NCBI GenBank assembly: GCA_001801105.1
Contig: MGWS01000018.1
Span: 52,944-116,943, forward strand
Direction of reading: 5' to 3'
Length of the DNA stretch: 64,000 nt
DNA from: Gallionellales bacterium GWA2_60_18
GTDB taxonomy: Bacteria; Pseudomonadota; Gammaproteobacteria; Burkholderiales; Gallionellaceae
The position numbers and the translations under genes were made by a program. Below, one piece after another: positions 1 to 7,001 of the stretch. The first letter of the stretch is position 1. Every line of letters begins with the position of its first letter. The notes under the pieces are model-generated. The model had not been told where the DNA came from. It did no database searches and was given only the letters and a program-made list of their open reading frames with translations.

Positions 1-112
1 GCAACAAATGGCGGCGCTGATGCCGGACCAGCCCTGCGACGGCTACTGGTTCGGCCGTCCCGGCATCGAGCAGAGCTATCTGCGCCAGCAGGCCGAGGAA
101 GACGCGGCCTGA
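1..112 (+). CDS. ubiV: C-terminal end of probable UbiV (U32 peptidase-like, O2-independent ubiquinone hydroxylation)
   Basis: Only the last 36 residues are in the window; the reading frame starts at base 2 and stops with TGA at 110-112. The tail contains CDGYWFGRPGIEQ, which resembles the CNGYWRRLAGLEL end I recall for E. coli UbiV (YhbV). UbiV works with UbiU as an Fe-S protein pair in oxygen-independent ubiquinone hydroxylation, and UbiT, their usual partner, is encoded just downstream at 1244. The motif is short, so the identification rests on this tail plus context. An unrelated protein with a similar tail cannot be excluded. Confidence 0.55.
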   Translation, partial: QQMAALMPDQPCDGYWFGRPGIEQSYLRQQAEEDAA

Positions 113-253
113 GAAGCCGCTTAAAAATTGCTGCGGAGGGCATCTGCGGCGTTGCGCGGTACTCGAAATCCTCATGTACTTATGTACATTCCGGTTTCTG
201 CGTTCCGTGCGCCTTGCATCCCTCCCCCCTCGCGAATTTTTAAGACGGCTTCT
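112..253. repeat. Large imperfect palindrome between ubiV and the DUF3800 gene
   Basis: The outer arms pair AGAAGCCGCTTAAAAATT (113-130) with AATTTTTAAGACGGCTTCT (235-253). The centre is a near palindrome, ATGTACTTATGTACAT (174-189). Between these the arms are only partly complementary, with recurring GCGG, ATGC and CCGG blocks. The element starts immediately at the ubiV stop codon. Short reading frames crossing it look like by-products of the repeat rather than genes. It resembles dispersed palindromic repeats of betaproteobacterial genomes, but copy number cannot be judged from this window. Confidence 0.6.
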
Positions 254-348
254 GCGGACGTGTTGCGCCGGTTTGGTTTCTCCATTCCGAAAATCGGAAC
301 GGAGAAGGTTAATCACTTGGGTAATTTTCATCGCGTACCAACACATTG

Positions 349-1107
349 ATGAGTAACGCACCGACTCTTGCGCTCGGAACTTCTGACGACGGGGACAGCG
401 TCGCCTTGGAATCCAGTTGTCTCCTAGTTTTTGTTGATGAGACAGGAGACGAGCTATTCTCTGATCCACAGCATCCAGTTTTTGGGCTTGGGGGTTGTGC
501 CGTCCTTGTTGGTGACTATGTGAACTTCGTCAGGCCCACTTGGCGTCGAATGAAAGATCAATACTTCGAAGGCGCGGATTCAACTCTCCATGCAAATGAA
601 CTGAGAACGCCCACGAAGAACCAACTGGAAGCCATCAGCAGTTTTTTTGCGCTAAGAAACTTCGCTCGGCTCGCGGCAGTTGCATCCTGCAAGTCACTAC
701 TTCCAAACGACTACTCGCCCTATCAAATAGTTTCTCGAGCGTTTCTTGCGCGGGTCGAACGTATTGCGCTTAGCTTTACCTTTTCGCGCATCGCCATATT
801 GGTGGAGAGTTCCGAAAGAGCTAACGCATTAGCCGAACGTCACGTTGGCCCGTACAACAAGGCCGACGTTGAATACTTTGGCCGTACGGTGCGCGTCCCT
901 ATTGATCATTATTTCGTTCCAAAGGCGATGAACGAACCGGGAGTTGAGATCGCCGATTTCGTCATGCATTCCGTTGGCGGTCAGGTGCGCTCCCAATGTG
1001 CCGGACTGACAGGCTTCCGGAAAGACTTCACGGCGGTCTTTCGCGATGCCCCACCTGAGTTGGTTCAGTACATGTGCATCCAACAGGCAGTTGTCAATGA
1101 CGCATGA
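349..1107 (+). CDS. DUF3800 family protein
   Basis: A 252-residue protein with the DUF3800 hallmarks: a hydrophobic strand ending in VDETGD (Asp30, Glu31), an LHANEL motif (His81, Glu84), LVES (Glu153) and EIADF (Asp203). The spaced acidic residues recall an RNase H-like fold, but no activity can be assigned from the sequence. ATG at 349 is preferred over an in-frame TTG at 346; no strong Shine-Dalgarno is visible. Base and codon use are less G+C-rich than the neighbours, and the gene sits with a palindromic repeat between ubiV and ubiT, which suggests acquisition by transfer. Its stop overlaps a possible small gene at 1097. Confidence 0.75.
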   Translation: MSNAPTLALGTSDDGDSVALESSCLLVFVDETGDELFSDPQHPVFGLGGCAVLVGDYVNFVRPTWRRMKDQYFEGADSTLHANELRTPTKNQLEAISSFFALRNFARLAAVASCKSLLPNDYSPYQIVSRAFLARVERIALSFTFSRIAILVESSERANALAERHVGPYNKADVEYFGRTVRVPIDHYFVPKAMNEPGVEIADFVMHSVGGQVRSQCAGLTGFRKDFTAVFRDAPPELVQYMCIQQAVVNDA

Positions 1108-1210
1108 TTCGAAAGATACCGAAGTCGAATTATTCTTGAATGAGATGGGTATGGTAGTAAATCCGATGAACCCGGCTTGTCCGGTGTTGCGCCGGATGCA
1201 AACAGGATAA
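1097..1210 (+). CDS. Possible 37-residue overlapping small protein
   Basis: An ATG at 1097 overlaps the last 11 bases of the DUF3800 gene and opens a 37-codon frame ending with TAA at 1208-1210. The product begins MTHDSKDTEVELFLNEMG: acidic, with no membrane segment. The overlap is typical of translational coupling and the frame fills most of the gap to ubiT. I recognise no family. Chance occurrence is possible given the length, so this is a candidate only. Confidence 0.3.
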   Translation: MTHDSKDTEVELFLNEMGMVVNPMNPACPVLRRMQTG

Positions 1211-1243
1211 AATGCCCACCACCACCTGATCCCGAGGAACATC

Positions 1244-1723
1244 ATGGATATACCCGCTTTCAGAATCCCCTCACCGCTGGGAACAGCCGTTTCGCTGTTA
1301 CCGTCTTATCCGCCTTCGCTGGTGTTCAGCCGGGTGCTGAATCTGGCGCTGGGGCGATTGATCAAACCGGAGTCGCTGGAGCCGTTGCATGGCAAGTTGA
1401 TTGCCATCCGCGTCACCGATGCCGGCCTCAGTTTCTTCTTCAGCATCGGGCGCAACGGGTTCGTCGCCTGCAAGGGCGACCGGACGCCCGACATCGCTTT
1501 CAGCGCCGCCACTTACGATTTCCTGATGCTGGGTTTGCGCAAGGAAGACCCGGACACCCTGTTCTTCAGCCGCCGCCTAGTGGTGGAGGGTGACACCGAG
1601 CTGGGGCTGATCGCCAAGAATGCGCTCGATGCGGTGGAAATGCCGCATTTTGAGCCGTCGCAGCTGCTGCCCGGCAGGCTGCTGGAAAGAGCGGCCGCCC
1701 GCCTGTTTTCCTCCGCACGCTGA
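1244..1723 (+). CDS. ubiT: UbiT, SCP2-domain lipid-binding factor of anaerobic ubiquinone synthesis
   Basis: A 159-residue protein with an SCP2 sterol-carrier-like domain over roughly residues 35-150 (LHGKLIAIRV, LSFFFSIGRNGF, DTLFFSRRLVVEGDTELG). UbiT (YhbT) is thought to bind prenylated intermediates and is needed, with UbiU and UbiV, for ubiquinone synthesis without oxygen. The ATG at 1244 follows a GAGGA at 1234-1238. A probable ubiV end lies upstream and an anaerobic ribonucleotide reductase operon downstream, which supports the anaerobic assignment. SCP2 domains occur in other lipid carriers, so context carries part of the call. Confidence 0.75.
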   Translation: MDIPAFRIPSPLGTAVSLLPSYPPSLVFSRVLNLALGRLIKPESLEPLHGKLIAIRVTDAGLSFFFSIGRNGFVACKGDRTPDIAFSAATYDFLMLGLRKEDPDTLFFSRRLVVEGDTELGLIAKNALDAVEMPHFEPSQLLPGRLLERAAARLFSSAR

Positions 1724-1760
1724 CTTTTGTCAGTCGCCACCTGAAATTTGCCCCCTCCTC

Positions 1761-1789
1761 TTGACACACCACTAGATGCTGGGTAGTTT
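1761..1789 (+). promoter_or_regulatory. Predicted sigma-70 promoter of nrdD
   Basis: TTGACA at 1761-1766 and TAGTTT at 1784-1789 are separated by exactly 17 bases. They lie 111 bases upstream of the nrdD start, leaving a long leader. The predicted operator boxes overlap the spacer and the transcription start. Confidence 0.6.
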
Positions 1790-1816
1790 TACACCCTCGA
1801 ACACAACATCTAGTGG
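1769..1816. promoter_or_regulatory. Two NrdR-like boxes controlling nrdD
   Basis: Box 1 (1769-1784) reads CCACTAGATGCTGGGT and box 2 (1801-1816) reads ACACAACATCTAGTGG. Both resemble the NrdR consensus ACACTATATATAGTGT, and box 1 is nearly the reverse complement of box 2. Their centres are 32 bp apart, about three helical turns, as expected for paired NrdR boxes. Box 1 lies between the -35 and -10 elements and ends on the first base of the -10; box 2 covers the region just after the start point, a repressor layout. nrdR itself is not in the window. Confidence 0.6.
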
Positions 1817-1899
1817 TTTGTGATATTCGTCAGCCCGATGCCCGGCATCGGGATGCGCGGCGATGTCAGCCGTATCCAAGGTCAAATCAGGAGGAAACA

Positions 1900-3942
1900 A
1901 TGGCAGAAACGATCACCGCAGTAGCGCCCGGCAATACGGTTTCCATCCCCCGGGGCGTGATCAAGCGCGACGGGACGGCGGCGGCGTTCGATTCCGACAA
2001 GATCCGCTCCGCCATCCAGCGCGCCGGCGCCGCCTCCGGTGAATTCGACGCGAACGAGGCCGCGCTGCTGACCGCGCAGGTGGTCAAGGTGCTGATCCAC
2101 AAGTTCCGCGCCGAGACGCCGCATATCGAGAAGATCCAGGATACGGTGGAGCAGGTGCTGATCACCGCCAACCACCTCAAGACCGCGCGCGCCTACATCG
2201 TCTATCGCGAACAGCACACCAAGCTGCGCCAGGATCGCAAGACGGTGGTAGACGTGGAGAGTTCGATCAACGAATACCTCGACCAGATGGACTGGCGCGT
2301 CAACGCCAACGCCAATCAGGGCTACAGCCTGGGCGGGCTGATCCTGAACGTGTCCGGCAAGGTGGTGGCCAATTACTGGCTCAACCATGTCTATCCGCCG
2401 GAAGTCGGCGTGGCGCACCGCGAGGGCGACATTCACGTGCACGACCTCGACATGCTGGCCGGCTATTGCGCCGGCTGGTCGTTGCGCACGCTGCTCAACG
2501 AGGGGCTGAACGGTGTACCCGGCAAGGTCGAGGCCAAGCCGCCGAGGCATTTGTCTTCCGCGGTCGGGCAGATCGTCAACTTTCTCGGCACGTTGCAGAA
2601 TGAATGGGCCGGCGCGCAGGCGTTCTCCTCGTTCGACACCTACATGGCGCCGTTTGTCCGCAAGGACAAGCTGTCCTACGACAGCGTCCGGCAGTCCATC
2701 CAGGAGCTGATCTACAATCTCAACGTGCCGTCGCGCTGGGGCACGCAGACGCCCTTCACCAACCTGACCTTCGACTGGGTATGCCCGGAAGACCTGCGTA
2801 CGCAGACCCCCATCATCGGCGGCGAAGCCATGCCGTTCTGCTACGGCGAGCTGCAGGCCGAGATGGACATTATCAACCGCGCCTACATCGAGGTGATGAC
2901 CAAGGGCGATGCCAAGGGCCGGGTGTTCACCTTCCCGATCCCGACCTACAACATGACGCCCGATTTCCCATGGGAATCGGAGAACGCCACGCTGCTGTTC
3001 GAGATGACCGCGAAATACGGTCTGCCGTACTTCCAGAACTTCATCAATTCCGACCTCAAGCCCAACATGGTGCGCTCGATGTGCTGCCGTTTGCAACTCG
3101 ACCTGCGCGAACTGCTCAAGCGCGGCAACGGCCTGTTCGGCAGCGCCGAGCAGACCGGCTCGGTGGGCGTGGTGACGATCAATTGCGCGCGCCTCGGCTA
3201 TCTCTTCCAGGGCAACGAGGAAGCGCTGCTGGAAAGGCTGGACGAGTTGCTGGAGATCGGCAAGAACAGCCTGGAGATCAAGCGCAAGGTGATCCAGCGT
3301 CACATGGATGCGGGGCTGTTCCCCTATACCAAGCGCTATCTCGGCACGCTGCGCAACCACTTCTCCACACTGGGCGTGAACGGCATCAACGAGATGATCC
3401 GCAACTTCACCTGCGACGAGCACGACATCACCACTGGCTGGGGTTACGATTTCGCCGTGCGCCTGCTCGACCACGTGCGCGCAAGGATGGTGGCGTTCCA
3501 GGAAGAGACCGGCCACATGTACAACCTCGAAGCGACGCCGGCGGAAGGCACCACCTACCGTTTCGCCAAGGAAGACCGCAAGCGCTTTCCCGACATCATT
3601 CAGGCCGGTTCGCAGGATCGCCCGTATTACACCAATTCCTCGCAGCTTCCGGTCGGCTTCACCGACGATCCGTTCGAGGCGCTGGAACGCCAGGAGGTGC
3701 TGCAGCGCAAATACACCGGTGGCACCGTGCTGCACCTGTACATGAGCGAGCGCATCACCAGTGCGGAAGCCTGCAAGACGCTGGTGCGGCGCGCGCTGGA
3801 GCGTTTCGCGCAACCGTACATCACGATCACGCCGACGTTCTCGATCTGCCCCACGCACGGCTATCTCGAGGGCGAGCACCATTACTGCCCAAAATGCGAC
3901 CAGGAACGCCTCGCGGAGAAGCGCAGGAAACTGGCCGCCTGA
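1900..3942 (+). CDS. nrdD: Anaerobic (class III) ribonucleoside-triphosphate reductase, catalytic part lacking the glycyl-radical domain
   Basis: A 680-residue protein that makes deoxynucleotides from ribonucleoside triphosphates without oxygen. An ATP-cone regulatory domain (about residues 16-110) is followed by the reductase barrel. Candidate active-site cysteines are Cys190 (LAGYCAGWS) and Cys395/396 (SMCCRL). Near the C-terminus Cys650, His653, Cys663 and Cys666 form the zinc module. The protein then stops 14 residues later. The RVMGY glycyl-radical motif that normally ends NrdD is absent and is encoded by the next gene. ATG at 1900 has a strong AGGAGG at 1889-1894; a longer in-frame extension upstream runs through the operator and is not used. 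Transcription is probably NrdR-controlled. Confidence 0.93.
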   Translation: MAETITAVAPGNTVSIPRGVIKRDGTAAAFDSDKIRSAIQRAGAASGEFDANEAALLTAQVVKVLIHKFRAETPHIEKIQDTVEQVLITANHLKTARAYIVYREQHTKLRQDRKTVVDVESSINEYLDQMDWRVNANANQGYSLGGLILNVSGKVVANYWLNHVYPPEVGVAHREGDIHVHDLDMLAGYCAGWSLRTLLNEGLNGVPGKVEAKPPRHLSSAVGQIVNFLGTLQNEWAGAQAFSSFDTYMAPFVRKDKLSYDSVRQSIQELIYNLNVPSRWGTQTPFTNLTFDWVCPEDLRTQTPIIGGEAMPFCYGELQAEMDIINRAYIEVMTKGDAKGRVFTFPIPTYNMTPDFPWESENATLLFEMTAKYGLPYFQNFINSDLKPNMVRSMCCRLQLDLRELLKRGNGLFGSAEQTGSVGVVTINCARLGYLFQGNEEALLERLDELLEIGKNSLEIKRKVIQRHMDAGLFPYTKRYLGTLRNHFSTLGVNGINEMIRNFTCDEHDITTGWGYDFAVRLLDHVRARMVAFQEETGHMYNLEATPAEGTTYRFAKEDRKRFPDIIQAGSQDRPYYTNSSQLPVGFTDDPFEALERQEVLQRKYTGGTVLHLYMSERITSAEACKTLVRRALERFAQPYITITPTFSICPTHGYLEGEHHYCPKCDQERLAEKRRKLAA

Positions 3943-3976
3943 ATTTGCCACATCACATAACCACAGGGAGAACAAC

Positions 3977-4171
3977 ATGACCGACCTTTCCGACCAGACC
4001 CGCCTTGCCGCCGGCGAATCCAGCCTGAGCGAAGCCGAGCGCCAGCCTTGCGAGGTGTGGACGCGCGTGATGGGCTACCACCGTCCGGTGGCCTCATTCA
4101 ACATCGGCAAGAAGGGCGAGCACGCCGAGCGCAAGTATTTTCAGGAATGCCGCGCGCAGCTGGCTTCCTGA
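3977..4171 (+). CDS. Stand-alone glycyl-radical domain of class III ribonucleotide reductase
   Basis: A 64-residue protein whose second half, CEVWTRVMGYHRPVASFN and onward, is the C-terminal glycyl-radical segment of Pseudomonas-type NrdD. Gly33 in RVMGY is the predicted radical carrier, abstracted by the NrdG radical-SAM enzyme. The gene starts 34 bases after the nrdD stop, in the +1 frame, with its own AGGGAG (3965-3970) correctly spaced from the ATG. It therefore looks like a dedicated subunit that would dock on NrdD, in the way YfiD supplies a spare radical domain to pyruvate formate-lyase. The alternative is an nrdD frameshift or recent gene split. Confidence 0.85.
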   Translation: MTDLSDQTRLAAGESSLSEAERQPCEVWTRVMGYHRPVASFNIGKKGEHAERKYFQECRAQLAS

Positions 4172-4193
4172 TCGCGCAGGGAAGATAACGCAT

Positions 4194-4218
4194 GGCCGGC
4201 CCCGTACGGGGCGCGGCC
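4194..4218 (+). other. G+C-rich hairpin between the glycyl-radical gene and nrdG
   Basis: The 12-base perfect palindrome CCCCGTACGGGG (4200-4211) is flanked by GGCC on both sides (4194-4197, 4215-4218). It lies in the 72-base gap before nrdG. No T-run follows, so it is not an obvious terminator. It could dampen or time nrdG translation. Confidence 0.35.
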
Positions 4219-4243
4219 GGCGGTTCCCGTCCCCATTGTCCCA

Positions 4244-4939
4244 ATGTCGTTCAGCCTGCAAATCGGCGGCCTGACGCCGCTGACCAGCACCGATTTCCCC
4301 GGTTGTCTGGCCGCAGTGGTGTTCTGCCAGGGCTGTCCTTGGCGCTGCGGCTATTGCCACAATCCCCATCTCATCCCGCCGCGCGGCGAGCATCCGCTGG
4401 CATGGCCGGATGTCGCCGCTTTTCTGCAGCGCCGCCGCGGCTTGCTCGATGCGGTGGTGTTCAGCGGCGGCGAGCCGACGCTGCAGCAAGGGCTGGACGC
4501 TGCCATCGGCGAGACGCGCGCGCTGGATTTCCGGGTCGGACTGCATACCGGCGGCACCTATCCCGAGCGTCTGGCCGGATTGCTGCCGCAGCTGTCCTGG
4601 GTGGGCATGGACATCAAGACCGGCTTTGACGATTACGAGCGGGTGACCGGGGTGCCGGGCAGCGGCGAACGGGCGCGGGAGAGCGCGCTGTCGCTGCTGG
4701 CCGGCGGCGTGCCGCACGAGTTCCGCACCACCGTGCATCCGCTGTACCACAGCCGGGAATCGTTGCTGGCGCTTGCCTCGGAGTTGCGGCAGATGGGAGT
4801 GCGGGATTACGTGTTGCAGGAGTTTCGGCCGCAGGGCTGTGCCGACGGCTCGCTCGCCGGTCATGCCGCGCTGCTGGATGACGAACTGTGCGGGCAATTG
4901 GGGGCGATGTTCGAGCGCTTCTCGGTGCGCAGCGCCTGA
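4244..4939 (+). CDS. nrdG: Anaerobic ribonucleotide reductase activating radical-SAM protein
   Basis: A 231-residue radical-SAM enzyme that uses S-adenosylmethionine and a 4Fe-4S cluster to generate the glycyl radical on NrdD. The cluster motif CPWRCGYC (CX3CX2C) lies near residue 30, followed by FSGGEPTLQ, the SAM-binding GGE motif. Its placement after nrdD and the separate glycyl-radical gene makes a three-gene class III operon. ATG at 4244 has no good Shine-Dalgarno. An AGGGAAG at 4178-4184 instead precedes an ATG at 4192 in another frame, so the start is somewhat uncertain. It converges on the cyclase gene with only two bases between. Confidence 0.93.
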   Translation: MSFSLQIGGLTPLTSTDFPGCLAAVVFCQGCPWRCGYCHNPHLIPPRGEHPLAWPDVAAFLQRRRGLLDAVVFSGGEPTLQQGLDAAIGETRALDFRVGLHTGGTYPERLAGLLPQLSWVGMDIKTGFDDYERVTGVPGSGERARESALSLLAGGVPHEFRTTVHPLYHSRESLLALASELRQMGVRDYVLQEFRPQGCADGSLAGHAALLDDELCGQLGAMFERFSVRSA

Positions 4940-4941
4940 TT

Positions 4942-5844
4942 CTATTGCAGGATGAACTCGATCAGTTCGGTGGGCTCGTCGGTGAACGATACGCCCAGGC
5001 TGATGCTGCCGGATTTGTGCAGCACGATCTGTTCGCGGAACAACTGGATCACCTGGCCATCGCTGAAGCGCACATGGGTGCCGTTCGAACTGTGGTCGAA
5101 CAGGGTGAACTTGGTGAAGCCGAGCTCGATGCGCGCATGCTGGCGCGAGGCGAAATTGCTGTCGATCACGATGTCGCAGCTGCCCTCGCGTCCCAGCACC
5201 ACGCTGCGGCGTTGTTCGTTGACGACGACGAGCTGCTGCCGGTAGCGCAGCAGCAATTCGTTGCGCGCGTCGGCAGGCTTGCGGAACTGCGCCAGGCCGA
5301 TGCGCGTGGTCAGGGTGCTGTCCTGCTCCCACAGGATCTGGAACACGTCGAGCGCTTCCTGCTTGCCGCGCAGCTCGGCGCGCATGATCTGGCGCGCCCG
5401 CTTGCGCAGCCGCTCCGGCAGCGCCTCGGCGGCGGCCCGCGTGGCCAGAACCTGGCGCGCGCGGGTGATGGCGGTGACGCGCGCCGCCACGTTGACCGTG
5501 TCGCCGTACACGTCGCCCCCCTCGCAGATCACATCGCCATAGTGGAAGCCGATGCGGATGTACATCGGATGCGCGCTGCCGCCCGGCGGCGATGCATGGA
5601 CCTCGCTCTGCATCGCGCAGGCGGCCTCGAATGCGGCGGCGGGCGACGGGAAGGTGCACATGATCTCGTCGCCCATGGTCTTGACCAGCGTGCCGCCGTG
5701 CGCTGCCGCTTCGCGGGCCATCATGGCCGTGCAGCCGGCGATCAGTTGCCGGGCGGGTTCGTCGCCGAGCTTGTCGTACAGGGCGGTGCTGCCGCTGATG
5801 TCGGCGAACAGCACGGCCAGCTTGGCGGTCGTGGGTTCGCTCAT
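4942..5844 (-). CDS. Class III adenylate cyclase with C-terminal FHA domain
   Basis: A 300-residue cytosolic protein. Residues 8-170 form a class III nucleotide cyclase domain: metal-binding Asp15 (FADISGST) and Asp59 (TMGDE), Lys55 and Asp111 as the ATP-type base-recognition pair, and transition-state Asn118/Arg122 (DTVNVAARV). Residues 200-290 form a forkhead-associated domain (VVLGRE, SRQHARIE, SSNGTH) that binds phosphothreonine peptides. cAMP output linked to a phospho-dependent partner is the likely role. ATG overlaps the ubiH stop as ATGA, so it is translationally coupled to pepP-ubiH. No kinase or phosphatase gene is adjacent. Confidence 0.88.
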   Translation of the reverse strand: MSEPTTAKLAVLFADISGSTALYDKLGDEPARQLIAGCTAMMAREAAAHGGTLVKTMGDEIMCTFPSPAAAFEAACAMQSEVHASPPGGSAHPMYIRIGFHYGDVICEGGDVYGDTVNVAARVTAITRARQVLATRAAAEALPERLRKRARQIMRAELRGKQEALDVFQILWEQDSTLTTRIGLAQFRKPADARNELLLRYRQQLVVVNEQRRSVVLGREGSCDIVIDSNFASRQHARIELGFTKFTLFDHSSNGTHVRFSDGQVIQLFREQIVLHKSGSISLGVSFTDEPTELIEFILQ

Positions 5845-7001
5845 CCGTTCGCCCCGAACATCATGCGTTTTGCCACGAAGTGTTTGGCGAACGGCAGACA
5901 GTCCAGCGCGGACAGCGCGGCACCGCGTGCCGTGCCGAGCAACGGCAAGTCATTGGAGAACAGGCGTACCAGGCTGTCGGTGAAGCGTATCCCGGCAGCG
6001 CGGTCGAGCCGCCGGGCGGCGCGGTATGCCTCCAGCATCTCCGTCGAACCCAGCGCGGCGCGACCGGTATCGAGCACCACCTGCGCCAGTTCCCAGGCAT
6101 CGCGCAGGCCCATGTTGAAACCTTGTCCCGCCACCGGATGCAGGGTCTGCGCGGCGTTGCCGAGCAGCACGGTGTGCGGCATTGGCGACAGCTGCGGCGC
6201 GCGCCTGAGGCCGAGCGGAAAACAGCTGCGCTGGCCGGCGGCGACGAATTCCCCGACGCGGTCGCCGAAATGTCCGTGCAGTTCGCGCAGGAAGCGCGCG
6301 TCGTCCCATTCCAGCATCTCACGCGCCTTGTCGTGCGGCGCGGTCCAGACCAGTTCGTAGCCGTCCCCGTGGGGCAGCAGCGCCACCGGCCCCTGCGCGG
6401 TAAAGCGTTCGAAGGCGAGGCCGGGCTGCGGTGCGGTGCTGGCGACATGGGCGATCACCGCGCTCTGGCCGTAGTCGTGGAACTCCGGCGGGTAGCGTTC
6501 GGCCAGCATCCTGCCGCCGTCGGCGACCACCGCGAGGCGGGCGCGCAAAGCGTGCTCCGCGCCATCGACCCGGTAGCGGAGCGTGGCCTGGCCGGATTCG
6601 CCCTGCAATTGTGCGACGCTGGCGCCGTAGTGCAGCGTGCAGCCGCTGCGGCGCAAGGTTTGGTCGAGCGCGCCGTGCAACGCGGGATAGGACAGCACGT
6701 AGCCGAGTTCCGGCACGCCCATCTCGTCCGCGCGCAGCATGGCGCGACCGAAGCTGTGACGCTGCGAGATGTGGATGGTGCGGATCGGCGAGACGCCTTT
6801 TATGGAATTCCATATGCCCAGCCGATCCAGCAGCAGGCGGCTGCCCCGGGACAATGCCAGTGCGCGTGCATCCGTGTTCGGCGCATCCGCCGGGCGCGCT
6901 TCCAGCACGCGGATGTCCAGCCCGCTGTCGCGCAGCGCCAGTGCCAGTGACGTGCCCACCGGGCCGCCGCCGATGACGGCGATGTCGCACTGCTCAGTCA
7001 T
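5841..7001 (-). CDS. ubiH: FAD-dependent ubiquinone biosynthesis hydroxylase UbiH
   Basis: A 386-residue UbiH/UbiF-family monooxygenase. The N-terminal dinucleotide fold has GGGPVG near residue 12. DARALALS follows near residue 45, and the second FAD motif GNAAQTLHPVAGQGFN lies near residue 275. The family hydroxylates the ubiquinone ring with O2 and NAD(P)H at the membrane. Position immediately after pepP, as in E. coli, supports UbiH rather than UbiF or UbiI. The start overlaps the pepP stop by 8 bases. A second member of the family is encoded at 44951-46177, so the division of ring positions between the two is not certain from sequence. Confidence 0.85.
   Translation of the reverse strand: MTEQCDIAVIGGGPVGTSLALALRDSGLDIRVLEARPADAPNTDARALALSRGSRLLLDRLGIWNSIKGVSPIRTIHISQRHSFGRAMLRADEMGVPELGYVLSYPALHGALDQTLRRSGCTLHYGASVAQLQGESGQATLRYRVDGAEHALRARLAVVADGGRMLAERYPPEFHDYGQSAVIAHVASTAPQPGLAFERFTAQGPVALLPHGDGYELVWTAPHDKAREMLEWDDARFLRELHGHFGDRVGEFVAAGQRSCFPLGLRRAPQLSPMPHTVLLGNAAQTLHPVAGQGFNMGLRDAWELAQVVLDTGRAALGSTEMLEAYRAARRLDRAAGIRFTDSLVRLFSNDLPLLGTARGAALSALDCLPFAKHFVAKRMMFGANG

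Noticed and set aside
128..349. Short plus-strand frames of 73 and 60 codons
   Set aside because: They translate the palindromic repeat and have no ribosome site.
1882..3978. 698-codon open frame on the minus strand
   Set aside because: It is entirely antisense to nrdD, has no recognisable domain, and reflects G+C-rich third positions.
4192..4629. Frame with a good ribosome site before nrdG
   Set aside because: Its product is a frame-shifted reading of nrdG with no family resemblance; the site itself is reported as a finding.
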